From: Myxococcaceae bacterium
Lineage (GTDB): Bacteria; Myxococcota; Myxococcia; Myxococcales; Myxococcaceae
Reading direction: 5' to 3'
Assembly (NCBI GenBank): GCA_019694595.1
Contig: JAIBBQ010000049.1
Span: forward strand, 1-35,348
Length of the DNA: 35,348 nucleotides
Below are positions 25,603 through 33,282 of this stretch, piece by piece. Within the stretch, counting starts at the first letter, position 1. Every line of letters starts with the position of its first letter. The translations under genes and the position numbers were made by a program. Below the pieces are notes generated by a model, which had not been told where the DNA came from, searched no databases, and saw only the letters and a list, made by a program, of their open reading frames with translations.

Positions 25603-26721
25603 GTGCCGGGGCCACTTCGCTTCGAGGTGCTGGCCGAGTCGGCCTCGGGCGCGCGGGCCGGGCTCCTCCACACCCGGCGTGGCCCGGTGGAGACGCCGAC
25701 CTTCATGCCGGTGGCGACCCATGCGGGCTTCCGTCACCACACCGTCGACGAGGCGGCCGCGAGCGGCGCGAAGATCCTCCTCAGCAACACCTACCACCTG
25801 CTCCTGCGGCCAGGCCCCAAGGTCTTCGGCGAGGTGGGCGGCATCCACCGCTTCATGGACTGGCAGGGCGGGGTGCTGACCGACTCCGGCGGGTACCAGA
25901 TCTTCTCGCTGCCCGAGGAGCGCACCCTCACCGAGAAGGGCGCGGCCTTCGTCAACCCGCGCGACAACCACCGGGTGCTGCTCACCCCCGAGTCGAGCAT
26001 CGAGACCCAGCAGGCCATCGGCAGCGACATCATGATGGTGCTCGACGAGTGCATCGACAGCCGCTCCGACGAGCCCCGCACCCGCGCCGCCATGGAGCGC
26101 ACCCACCGCTGGGCGCTGCGCTCGCTGGCCGCCCATCGGAAGAAGGACACCGGCCAGGCGCTCTTCGCCATCGTGCAGGGTGGCGCTTTCGAGGCGCTGC
26201 GGGCCGAGAGCGCGTCGGTGCTCACCGAGCACCCGTTCGACGGCTTCGCGATCGGCGGGCTGGCCGTGGGCGAGCCGCGGGAAACGCTCTACCGGCTCGC
26301 CGCCTTCACCGCGCCCAGGCTCCCCCGCGCCCAGCCGCGCTACCTGATGGGCGTGGGCACTCCGTGGGACCTGGTGGAGTGCGTCTGCGCCGGGCTCGAC
26401 CTCTTCGACTGCATCTTGCCCACCAAGATGTCGCAGCAGGGCTACGCGTACACCTTCGAGGGGAAGCTCAACCTCAAGAAGACCACCCACCGGGTGTCCC
26501 TGGGCCCGCTCGACGCCACCTGTGACTGCGAGACCTGCCGGCGCTACAGCCGGGCCTACGTGCACCACCAGGTGAGCGGCGGCCACGCGCTGGGGCTGCG
26601 GCTGCTCGGCGTCCACAACCTGCGCCACTACCAGGTGCTGATGGGCCGGCTCCGGGCCGCGATCCTCGCCGGAACGCTCGTCGAGGAGCGCGCGCGGCTC
26701 TTCGAGCAGCTCGACCCGTAG
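25603..26721 (+). CDS. tgt: Queuine/preQ1 tRNA-guanine transglycosylase
   Basis: The 372-residue enzyme replaces guanine-34 in GUN anticodons of tRNA-Tyr, -His, -Asn and -Asp with preQ1 in the queuosine pathway. Visible motifs: SNTYHLLLRPG, LTD94-SGGYQIFSL (general acid Asp), FAIVQGG, FAIGGLAVGE, and FD269-CILPTK (nucleophile Asp). Zinc ligands are C307-x-C309-x-x-C312 and H338. Length and motifs match the bacterial enzyme. The start is GTG 25603, immediately after the TAG of the aminopeptidase-like gene with zero spacing, so it depends on the upstream gene for translation or transcription. queA and queD are not in this window. Confidence is high. Confidence 0.96.
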   Translation: MPGPLRFEVLAESASGARAGLLHTRRGPVETPTFMPVATHAGFRHHTVDEAAASGAKILLSNTYHLLLRPGPKVFGEVGGIHRFMDWQGGVLTDSGGYQIFSLPEERTLTEKGAAFVNPRDNHRVLLTPESSIETQQAIGSDIMMVLDECIDSRSDEPRTRAAMERTHRWALRSLAAHRKKDTGQALFAIVQGGAFEALRAESASVLTEHPFDGFAIGGLAVGEPRETLYRLAAFTAPRLPRAQPRYLMGVGTPWDLVECVCAGLDLFDCILPTKMSQQGYAYTFEGKLNLKKTTHRVSLGPLDATCDCETCRRYSRAYVHHQVSGGHALGLRLLGVHNLRHYQVLMGRLRAAILAGTLVEERARLFEQLDP

Positions 26722-26758
26722 CGCGCCATGCGCTGACGCGTGTGCGTGCAGGGCAGAC

Positions 26759-26771
26759 ACCCGCCGCGGGT
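26759..26771 (+). terminator. Small hairpin after tgt
   Basis: ACCCG (26759-26763) and CGGGT (26767-26771) form a 5-bp stem with a 3-nt loop, 37 nt after the tgt stop. A second similar stem, GACCC/GGGTC, lies at 26818-26833. Both are short, so this is a weak terminator candidate. Confidence 0.25.
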
Positions 26772-26856
26772 CGCGCAGGAGGCGCGTGGGGCGTCCCTGA
26801 CGGGGGCGACGGCGACCGACCCACCGGCGGGTCACGGGTTTCGCGTGCTTGGGCCG

Positions 26857-26872
26857 TGGACACCGCCTTGCA
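26857..26872 (+). promoter_or_regulatory. Possible sigma54 promoter of the response regulator-kinase operon
   Basis: TGGACA-N5-TTGCA matches the -24 GG and -12 GC core with exact spacing; the consensus is TGGCAC-N5-TTGCA. The predicted start point (about 26883) would leave a leader of only about 11 nt that cuts the Shine-Dalgarno, which weighs against it. Chance matches are expected in DNA of this composition. Confidence 0.2.
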
Positions 26873-26893
26873 GAGGGAACGGAGGGGTGCTCC

Positions 26894-27577
26894 ATGAACC
26901 TGCGCAAGACGATCCTGGTGGTGGATGACGAAGTGGAGATCGGCAAGGCGCTGCGCCGGCTGCTCCGGGCGGACTTCGACGTCGAGGTCGCCACCTCGGG
27001 GACCGAGGCGCTGGAGCGGCTCGCGCACACCCCCGTCGATCTCGTGCTGTCCGACTTCCGCATGCCGGGCATGAACGGCGCCGAGCTGCTGATGGAAGTG
27101 AAGCGGCTCTATCCCGCCACGGTCCGCGCCATGCTCTCGGGGTACGCCGACTTCAACTCCGTGCTGGCGGCGGTGAACGACGGCGAGATCGTCCGCTTCA
27201 TCCGCAAGCCGTGGGACGACGTGGAGCTGGTGGCCCTGCTCAAGCGCCTGCTGGCGGCGCGCGACATGGCCGCGGCGCTGTACCAGCCGTTCCGCGCTGC
27301 CCGGTCTGGCGTCGAGGCCGCCATCGGCCAGAGCGACAGCTCCGCACAGGTGAAGGTGAAGATGAACGGTGCACCGTTCGACCGCCAGCTGGCGCTCGAT
27401 CTCATCCGCCGTTTCCTGGGCGCGATCAACGAGTCGGAGATGGCGCTGGTGGGCGGGCTGCTCGAGCAGAACGGCGGGAAGCTCTCGTTCCTCGCCGAGG
27501 TCGGCGGCGAGCACCAGCTGACCCTGGAGGTCCCCGTGGCCCAGAAGGAAGCGTCGAAGAAGGTCCCGCCGTGCTGA
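26894..27577 (+). CDS. Response regulator with a C-terminal domain of unknown type
   Basis: The start is ATG 26894 with GGAGG 8 nt upstream. Residues 5-122 form a receiver domain: acidic D11-D12, phosphoacceptor D54 (LSDFRMPGMNG), S82 (MLSGYAD) and K105 (FIRKPW). This variant is typical of receivers that control phosphodiesterases or kinases. The C-terminal about 105 residues carry no helix-turn-helix; segments DRQLALDLIRRFLGAINES and GGEHQLTLEVPV suggest a small alpha/beta domain. The gene overlaps the histidine kinase start by 7 nt (GTGCTGA), so the pair is coupled. The output is unknown and may be through protein contacts. Confidence 0.88.
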   Translation: MNLRKTILVVDDEVEIGKALRRLLRADFDVEVATSGTEALERLAHTPVDLVLSDFRMPGMNGAELLMEVKRLYPATVRAMLSGYADFNSVLAAVNDGEIVRFIRKPWDDVELVALLKRLLAARDMAAALYQPFRAARSGVEAAIGQSDSSAQVKVKMNGAPFDRQLALDLIRRFLGAINESEMALVGGLLEQNGGKLSFLAEVGGEHQLTLEVPVAQKEASKKVPPC

Positions 27578-28935
27578 GGCTCGAGCGCTGGATTCCCTGG
27601 CACGCCGAGGCCTCGCTCGACGAGCGCTTCCGGGCGGAGATGGTCATCGGCGGGGCCGCGTTCTTCGTGGTGCTGGGCGCGGTCTTCGCGGTCGAGACCT
27701 TCGTCGACCCCAATGCCAGCGCCCTGACCACCGCATTCTGCATCGTCGGGTCGCTGACCTTCGCGGTGCACTTCGCGCTGGTGCGGCGGCGCTCCTGGTT
27801 CCAGGCGGCGCCGCTGCTCCTCACCGCGCAGCTGGTGCTCCTGATCTCCATCTCGTCCGTGCTGACCGGCGGGTACCGGAACTACAGCACCGCCTGGCCG
27901 ATCCTCGTTCCGCTCATCGCCACCTACCTGGTCGGGGTCCAGAGCGGGGCGATCTGCGCGGCGCTGATGTTCCTCGAAGGCCTGGGGCTGTGGTGGCTCG
28001 AGGACTCCGGCCGCTTCATTCCCCACAACACCGCCGTGATGTCCGCGACCACCGCGCTCGCGTCTGCGGGCGGCATGTTCTTCACCATCGTCGGCATCGG
28101 GGTGCTCTACGAGCGCGCCCACGCGGCGCGGCTGCGGGTGCTGTCCACCACCCTCGAACAGCTGCGCGCCACCCACCTGGAGCTCACCGAGGCGCAGAAG
28201 AAGCTCGTGGTGTCGGAACGCCTCTCGAGCCTGGGGCTCTTGGCCGCCGGCGTGGCACACGAGATCAACAACCCCATGGCGTACATCACCAGCAACGTCG
28301 CCTCGCTCAGCCGGGACCTCGAGACGATGCTCACCGACGCGTCGCTGCGCCAGGAGTACGTGGAAGACGTGCTGCCTTCGACCCTCGACGGCATCCGGCG
28401 GGTCAACGCCATCGTGAGCGACCTGCGGCGCTTCGCCCGGGGCGACCCCGACTCCTACGTGGAGTACGACCTCAACGAGGAGATCGCCGCCGCGCTGCGC
28501 ATGTCGCACTGCGAGCTCGAGCGCCACCACGCGAGGACCGATCTCGACCTCGCGCCGCTGCCCAAGGTGCTCGGGTTGCCCCGGCAGATCATGCAGGTGG
28601 TGATGAACCTGGTGATCAACGCCGCGCACGCCTGCGGCAGCGGTGGCCTGGTTCGGATCTCGAGCTGGGCCCAGGGCGAGGAAGTGATGGTCAAGGTGCA
28701 GGACTCCGGCATCGGCATGAGCCCCGAGACGCTGTCCAAGCTCTTCCAGCCCTTCTTCACCACCAAGCCGGTGGGGCAAGGCACGGGGCTCGGGCTCTCG
28801 GTGGCGCACGGCATCGTCGCCGCGCACGGCGGCCGCATCGAGGTCGCTTCCAGCCCGGGGACCGGGAGTGCCTTCACGCTCTTCCTGCCGCTGTCGCCCC
28901 CGCTGCGCGCGGAACCCGCCGCCGCCCAGGCCTAG
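27571..28935 (+). CDS. Membrane-bound sensor histidine kinase
   Basis: The start is GTG 27571, overlapping the response regulator stop by 7 nt. The 454-residue protein has about six TM helices (residues about 24-178) with very short loops, so it may sense the membrane or a hydrophobic signal. A coiled-coil (about 183-212) and a HisKA region follow, with phosphoacceptor H230 in GVAHEINNPMAYI. The ATPase domain shows the N box (NLVINAAHA), the G1 box (DSGIGM), an F box (FFTTKPVGQ) and the G2 box (GTGLGLS). All catalytic elements are present. The cognate regulator is the preceding gene. Its stop codon is within the CCTAGG that also contains the stop of convergent purU. Confidence 0.93.
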   Translation: MLRLERWIPWHAEASLDERFRAEMVIGGAAFFVVLGAVFAVETFVDPNASALTTAFCIVGSLTFAVHFALVRRRSWFQAAPLLLTAQLVLLISISSVLTGGYRNYSTAWPILVPLIATYLVGVQSGAICAALMFLEGLGLWWLEDSGRFIPHNTAVMSATTALASAGGMFFTIVGIGVLYERAHAARLRVLSTTLEQLRATHLELTEAQKKLVVSERLSSLGLLAAGVAHEINNPMAYITSNVASLSRDLETMLTDASLRQEYVEDVLPSTLDGIRRVNAIVSDLRRFARGDPDSYVEYDLNEEIAAALRMSHCELERHHARTDLDLAPLPKVLGLPRQIMQVVMNLVINAAHACGSGGLVRISSWAQGEEVMVKVQDSGIGMSPETLSKLFQPFFTTKPVGQGTGLGLSVAHGIVAAHGGRIEVASSPGTGSAFTLFLPLSPPLRAEPAAAQA

Positions 28936-29789
28936 GAAAAGACGATCGTCTTGTGCCCGTGCACGAGAATGCGGTCTTCCGCGTGCCACAGCACCGCGCG
29001 TGCGAGCACCTGCCGCTCGAGGTCGCGCCCGAGGCGCTTCATGTCCAGCGGGCTGTAGCGGTGCGAGACGTGGGCGATGCCCTGGTCGATGATCGGCCCT
29101 TCGTCGAGGTCCGCCGTCACGTAGTGCGCGGTGGCGCCGATGATCTTCACGCCCCGGTCGAAGGCCTGCTGGTACGGGTTGGCCCCGATGAAGGCCGGCA
29201 GGAACGAGTGGTGAATGTTGATGATGCGGTTCGGGTAGCGCGCGCACACCTCGCCGCTCAGGATCTGCATGTACCGCGCGAGCACCACGACGTCGGTCTT
29301 CTCGGGGAGCGCGTCGAACACCGCCCGGCTGGCGTCGTCGCGGCTCAGCCCCGCCAGCGGCACGTGGCGGAAGGGCACCTTGAAGCGGCCGACCGCGTCT
29401 GCGAGGTCGGGGTGATTCGACACCACGCCGGCCAGCTCCACCGGCAGCTCGCCCGCCGACCAGCGCCAGAGCAGCTCGAGCAGCGCGTGATCGTGCTTCG
29501 ACACCAGGATCGCGCAGCGCAGCTTGTCGGCGGCCACCCGCAGCTTCCACTGCATCTCGAAGCGCGGCGCGACCACCTCGCCGAACGCCTTGGGGAGCGT
29601 CTCGCGCAGCAGCGCCGGCGAAGGCATGTCGAACTGCAGCCGCGCGAAGAAGGTGCCTTCGGTGGCGTGCTGGTCGAGCTGGGTGACGTTCGCGTTGTGG
29701 TTCACCAGGAAGTTGGTGACCGCGGCGATGATCCCCGGACGGTCGGGGCAGGTGATGAGCAGGTGCGCGGTGCCGGCGGTGTCGGACAC
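28932..29789 (-). CDS. purU: Formyltetrahydrofolate deformylase
   Basis: The 285-residue enzyme hydrolyses 10-formyl-THF to formate and THF, balancing one-carbon pools and supplying formate for PurT. An N-terminal ACT domain (HLLITCPDRPGIIAAVTNFL) is followed by the formyltransferase fold. The catalytic set is N191-I-H193 (NIHHSFLPAF) and D229 (ADLDEGPII). The GTG start at 29789 is fixed by AGGAGA 7 nt upstream; the frame remains open further up but the ACT domain begins here. It is 56 nt downstream of the PD40 lipoprotein gene and convergent with the histidine kinase gene, with interleaved stop codons. Confidence 0.95.
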   Translation of the reverse strand: MSDTAGTAHLLITCPDRPGIIAAVTNFLVNHNANVTQLDQHATEGTFFARLQFDMPSPALLRETLPKAFGEVVAPRFEMQWKLRVAADKLRCAILVSKHDHALLELLWRWSAGELPVELAGVVSNHPDLADAVGRFKVPFRHVPLAGLSRDDASRAVFDALPEKTDVVVLARYMQILSGEVCARYPNRIINIHHSFLPAFIGANPYQQAFDRGVKIIGATAHYVTADLDEGPIIDQGIAHVSHRYSPLDMKRLGRDLERQVLARAVLWHAEDRILVHGHKTIVFS

Positions 29790-29796
29790 GAAGGAC

Positions 29797-29802
29797 TCTC
29801 CT
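29797..29802 (-). promoter_or_regulatory. Shine-Dalgarno deciding the purU GTG start
   Basis: AGGAGA on the minus strand lies 7 nt before GTG 29789. It selects this start over upstream in-frame codons. Confidence 0.75.
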
Positions 29803-29845
29803 GAGGCTGGGCGCGGGAAGTTACCGCGCCGGACGCGGTTCGGAA

Positions 29846-31864
29846 CTACTGAAGCCCCGAGTGGCACGTCGCGCCGCCATCGGGCAGCGCCACGTCGCAC
29901 ACGTCGAGCGGGTTGCAGCACAGCGGGCCGCTCGTCTGGTCGCAGATGGCGCCGGTCATCAGGCACATGCCCGCATCGGGCGGGGGGCCCGCGTCGAACG
30001 GCATGGTCCCGCCGTCGGCTTCCTGGCGCACGTCGAGCGTCCAGTACGCGCGGTGGTTGTTCTCGTTGAGCGCCTGGAACGCGAAGCGGAACGCCGGGAA
30101 GCTCGGGTCCACCGCGCCGCCCAGCTTGGAGCGGTCGATGGCCGCCACCCAGATCTGCTGGATGCCGCCCGTCGGCACCACCACGCCGTACGGCCGGGCG
30201 GAGTTGAAGGCCACCCAGTCGTAGTCGCCCGGCGGCGCCCAGGTCGGCATGTTGTTCTCGAACTGGCCGTCGGTGACCTGGTTGTTCACGTGCCGGTTGG
30301 CGCGGATGAGCTCCACCGCGACGCCGCCGTCGCTGGGCACGATCCACAGCTGGTAGGTCTTGTCGCCGTGGCCGCCCTTGACGCCCTGGGCGAAGGCGAC
30401 GTGGGCCCCGGTCGGCGAGAACGACGGGAAGAGGTTGGTCTTGCCCCCGGCGGGCACCAGCGTCCGGGGCGTGCTCCAGCTCGACGGGGGCGTGAGGCCC
30501 ACCACCTCGAGCGCGGCGCCGCCCGGCGAGTCGCCCGACTTGTTGGAGTACGCGACCAGGTCGCCCGCAGGGCTCCAGTCAGGGTTGGTGGCCGCGGCCG
30601 GGGGCAGGGGGGCGATCTTCATGCCCGTGCGGGCGTCGAACTGCGCGAGCCCCATGCCGGTGGTCGCCACCACCTGCTTGTCGTCGGGCGAGAAGGTCCC
30701 GAAGCCCTTGGTGGTGCTCAGCTCGGTGGTGAGGGTGACGGTCGGCGGCGGCTGCAGCGTCACCTCGTAGACGTATTCCCCCTTCGACGCCGAGGTGTCC
30801 GAGAAGGCGATGATCTTCTTCCCGCTGCGCGAGACGGTGTGGCACGCGACGCACTTCACCGTGCCGCCCGGCGTCGCGAGCTGGGTCGCCACCGGCTTGG
30901 CCACCACGTACCCTTCGGGCGCCGCCTCCGACACCGAGGCGCGTCGAATGCCGGCCGCGGTGGTGGACCAGTAGAAGATGGCGCCCTTCACGTCGCGCTT
31001 GGAGAAGCCGACGTGCAGCGTGGTGCTCCGGTAGACCTTGGTGTCGCCCGGCCGCACGCCGTCGACGGTCACCGTCACCGTCTCGCCCGCGTTGCCGCCG
31101 GCGATCGCCAGCCACTCGTCGACGCTCGACTCGTAGCAGCCGGCCGCAGGGTTGGCCTGCGCGCACAGCGGGTGCTGGCCGTCGGTGTAGACGACGACGG
31201 TGGCGTTGGGCCCGGCGAAGGTGACCTTGAACTGATCGTTCCCCTGGGCGCGCCACTGGAACAGCTGCTTGTAGATGTTGCGGGGGAAGCGGGTGTCGTC
31301 GTGGGGGTAGACCCACTGCGGCGACTTCATGGCGTCGCCCGTCACCGGCTGGCCGCCGAAGCGCCCGGTCACCGCGACGCCCGGGTCGCGGAAGGTCTGG
31401 GTGAGGCCGGTGATCGCCACCGAGGTGCTCACCGACAGGCACCCGTCGGTGCAGGTCACCGTGGCGGTGCCGGCGGCCGCGGGCTGGTAGCTGGTGCCGG
31501 TGAAGGTGCCCGGCGGGGTGTCGTCGGTGCGGCTCGCCGTGCAGGCGACGCGGTTCGACACGTCCTGCATGCCGGTGGCCGTGGTGGCCTTCACGGTGAA
31601 GGCCAGCGCCGAGAGCGTCTGCGCCATCACCTGGGTGGGGGAGAGGGTCAGCGCCGTGGCGCCCGGAACGCAGCTGAGCTGGCCGCCGTCGCTCAGGGTG
31701 CTGCCGCCTCCGCTCGAGGCCGTGCCGCCACCCGCGCTCGAGCCTCCGCCCGCGCTCGAGCTGCCGCCACTCCCGCCGGCCCCTCCACCGCTGCCGCTGG
31801 TGGAACCGCCACCGCAGTTACACCCCGACGCCAGGCAGACGAGAACGACGAGTGCAGCCCGCAT
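29846..31864 (-). CDS. PD40/TolB-like propeller lipoprotein with CxxCH motif
   Basis: The 672-residue protein has a lipoprotein signal (lipobox A-S-G-C15), then a Gly/Ser-rich linker and a Big-like segment (ALTLSPTQVMAQTLSALAFTV...). The central region contains C338-V-A-C-H342 (30839-30853), a possible c-type heme site, followed by TolB/PD40-type propeller strands (GTFSPDDKQVVATTG, NPDWSPAGDLVAYSN, FPSFSPTGAHVAFAQG, MPTWAPPGDYDWVAFNS). The C-terminus has six Cys (CLMTGAICDQTSGPLCC). It is probably anchored in the outer membrane, facing the periplasm or surface. The function is unknown. It lies 48 nt after the FadL-like gene and upstream of purU on the same strand. Confidence 0.82.
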   Translation of the reverse strand: MRAALVVLVCLASGCNCGGGSTSGSGGGAGGSGGSSSAGGGSSAGGGTASSGGGSTLSDGGQLSCVPGATALTLSPTQVMAQTLSALAFTVKATTATGMQDVSNRVACTASRTDDTPPGTFTGTSYQPAAAGTATVTCTDGCLSVSTSVAITGLTQTFRDPGVAVTGRFGGQPVTGDAMKSPQWVYPHDDTRFPRNIYKQLFQWRAQGNDQFKVTFAGPNATVVVYTDGQHPLCAQANPAAGCYESSVDEWLAIAGGNAGETVTVTVDGVRPGDTKVYRSTTLHVGFSKRDVKGAIFYWSTTAAGIRRASVSEAAPEGYVVAKPVATQLATPGGTVKCVACHTVSRSGKKIIAFSDTSASKGEYVYEVTLQPPPTVTLTTELSTTKGFGTFSPDDKQVVATTGMGLAQFDARTGMKIAPLPPAAATNPDWSPAGDLVAYSNKSGDSPGGAALEVVGLTPPSSWSTPRTLVPAGGKTNLFPSFSPTGAHVAFAQGVKGGHGDKTYQLWIVPSDGGVAVELIRANRHVNNQVTDGQFENNMPTWAPPGDYDWVAFNSARPYGVVVPTGGIQQIWVAAIDRSKLGGAVDPSFPAFRFAFQALNENNHRAYWTLDVRQEADGGTMPFDAGPPPDAGMCLMTGAICDQTSGPLCCNPLDVCDVALPDGGATCHSGLQ

Positions 31865-31912
31865 GGTGGCCTCCCCCGGCCGATGAGACGCCGCAGGAGG
31901 ATACCAAAGGCC

Positions 31913-33202
31913 TCAGTAATTGAAGGACGAGGAGAACAGCAGGTACAGCCGGCCCTGCGTGCCGCTCGCGGCGAGCATGGTGGTGGTGCCGTTCTGGAAG
32001 TCGTACCCGAGCTGCCGCAGCGAGGTGAGCGCGCCCACCAGGCCCACCGAGGTCGACGTGCGCTCCGAGAGGAGCGCGAAGGCCAGGGTGGCGCCGAACG
32101 TGGTCGCCTGATCGTTGCCGTTCCCCATGCCCCCCGGTTCGGGCGCAGGGTAGGGGCTCAGGTCGGTGAACAGCCCGGCGCGCAGCGCGTAGCTTTCCTT
32201 CAACACCAGCTCCGCGCCGACCGAGGCGTTCACCACCGCGTTGAGCTGCTCGTTGGCGACCTCGTGCGTGTCGTCGAACGTCACCTGCTGGTACGTGAGC
32301 GGGAGGTGGAGCGACACGTCGGCGGACACCGTCCACCCGTTGGTGAAGACCCAGGCCGCTCCCAGCCCGAGCCGGGTGGGGATGATCAGGTTCCCCGAGA
32401 AGTTGCGCGACTGCGAGATGGCGGCCGAGACGTTCTGCGCCTGGGCGCTGTAGACGCCCTGCTCGTACACCGAGCCACGCCCCCAGAGGCCGATGGTCGG
32501 CGTCCGCAGCGATGCCCCCAGCCACAGGCCATCGATGGGCTGGACCCGGATTCCGAGCGCGAATCCGAGCCCGATCGCCTGGGCATCGACCGCCTGGGTC
32601 ACACCGAGGAACGTGTTCACCTGATTCATCATCTGGGGCGCGCGCTCCAGCACCGAGAGGGTGCGCGTCGCCGTGTCCAGCTGGCCGTGGAGCGACAGCC
32701 CGATGCCCACGCGGTGGTTCACGCGGTACGCCAGCGTGGGGCCCGCGTACAGCCGGCGCTGCGACTGGCTCTGGTAGACGTTCGACACTCCGCCCGCGGT
32801 GTCGGTGCGCTGCTCGAGCTGGAACATCGACGGCGTGAAGACGTTGAGCGCCAGCACCCACTTGCTCGGCACCCCTTCGAACGGCGAGCTGCCGAGGTGC
32901 CACAGCGACCCTGCGGTCGATGGCACCAGGTTGATGGTGCTGTAGCTGAAGGTGTCGGTGGTGCCGAGCAGCCCCTGGGTGCTCCCGAAGGTCGCCCCGT
33001 AGAGGCTCGTCGACACCGACAGCGAGTTGCCCCGCGCGAAGGCCGGGCCGCCCGGGTTGTACCAGGCGCCGCCTTCGTCATCGGCCAGCGCGGTGAACGC
33101 CCCGCCCATGCCCGATGCGCGCTCGCCGATGGGGAACGGCTGGTAGTTCACCTGTCCGAAGGCCGGCAGGGACAGCACCGCGAGCAGCATCGGAACGCGC
33201 AT
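31913..33202 (-). CDS. FadL/OMPP1-like outer-membrane beta-barrel protein
   Basis: The 429-residue protein has a cleavable signal (MRVPMLLAVLSLPAFGQ). The mature N-terminus reads GERASGMGGAFTALADDEGGAWYNPGG, the hallmark of FadL/OMPP1 porins, and alternating amphipathic strands follow. It ends with the barrel signature LYLLFSSSFNY, with a terminal aromatic residue. FadL relatives carry long-chain fatty acids or other hydrophobic compounds across the outer membrane; the substrate here is unknown. It is the first gene of a likely minus-strand unit with the PD40 lipoprotein (48 nt gap). The start lies 80 nt from the divergent kynureninase-like gene. Confidence 0.83.
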   Translation of the reverse strand: MRVPMLLAVLSLPAFGQVNYQPFPIGERASGMGGAFTALADDEGGAWYNPGGPAFARGNSLSVSTSLYGATFGSTQGLLGTTDTFSYSTINLVPSTAGSLWHLGSSPFEGVPSKWVLALNVFTPSMFQLEQRTDTAGGVSNVYQSQSQRRLYAGPTLAYRVNHRVGIGLSLHGQLDTATRTLSVLERAPQMMNQVNTFLGVTQAVDAQAIGLGFALGIRVQPIDGLWLGASLRTPTIGLWGRGSVYEQGVYSAQAQNVSAAISQSRNFSGNLIIPTRLGLGAAWVFTNGWTVSADVSLHLPLTYQQVTFDDTHEVANEQLNAVVNASVGAELVLKESYALRAGLFTDLSPYPAPEPGGMGNGNDQATTFGATLAFALLSERTSTSVGLVGALTSLRQLGYDFQNGTTTMLAASGTQGRLYLLFSSSFNY

Positions 33203-33282
33203 GGCGCGCGTCTTAGCCCAGGTCGCTTTTCACGCAGCAAAGGCCTCGAATCTCTGATCTGCTCCCGCGCCGGAACGTCCGC

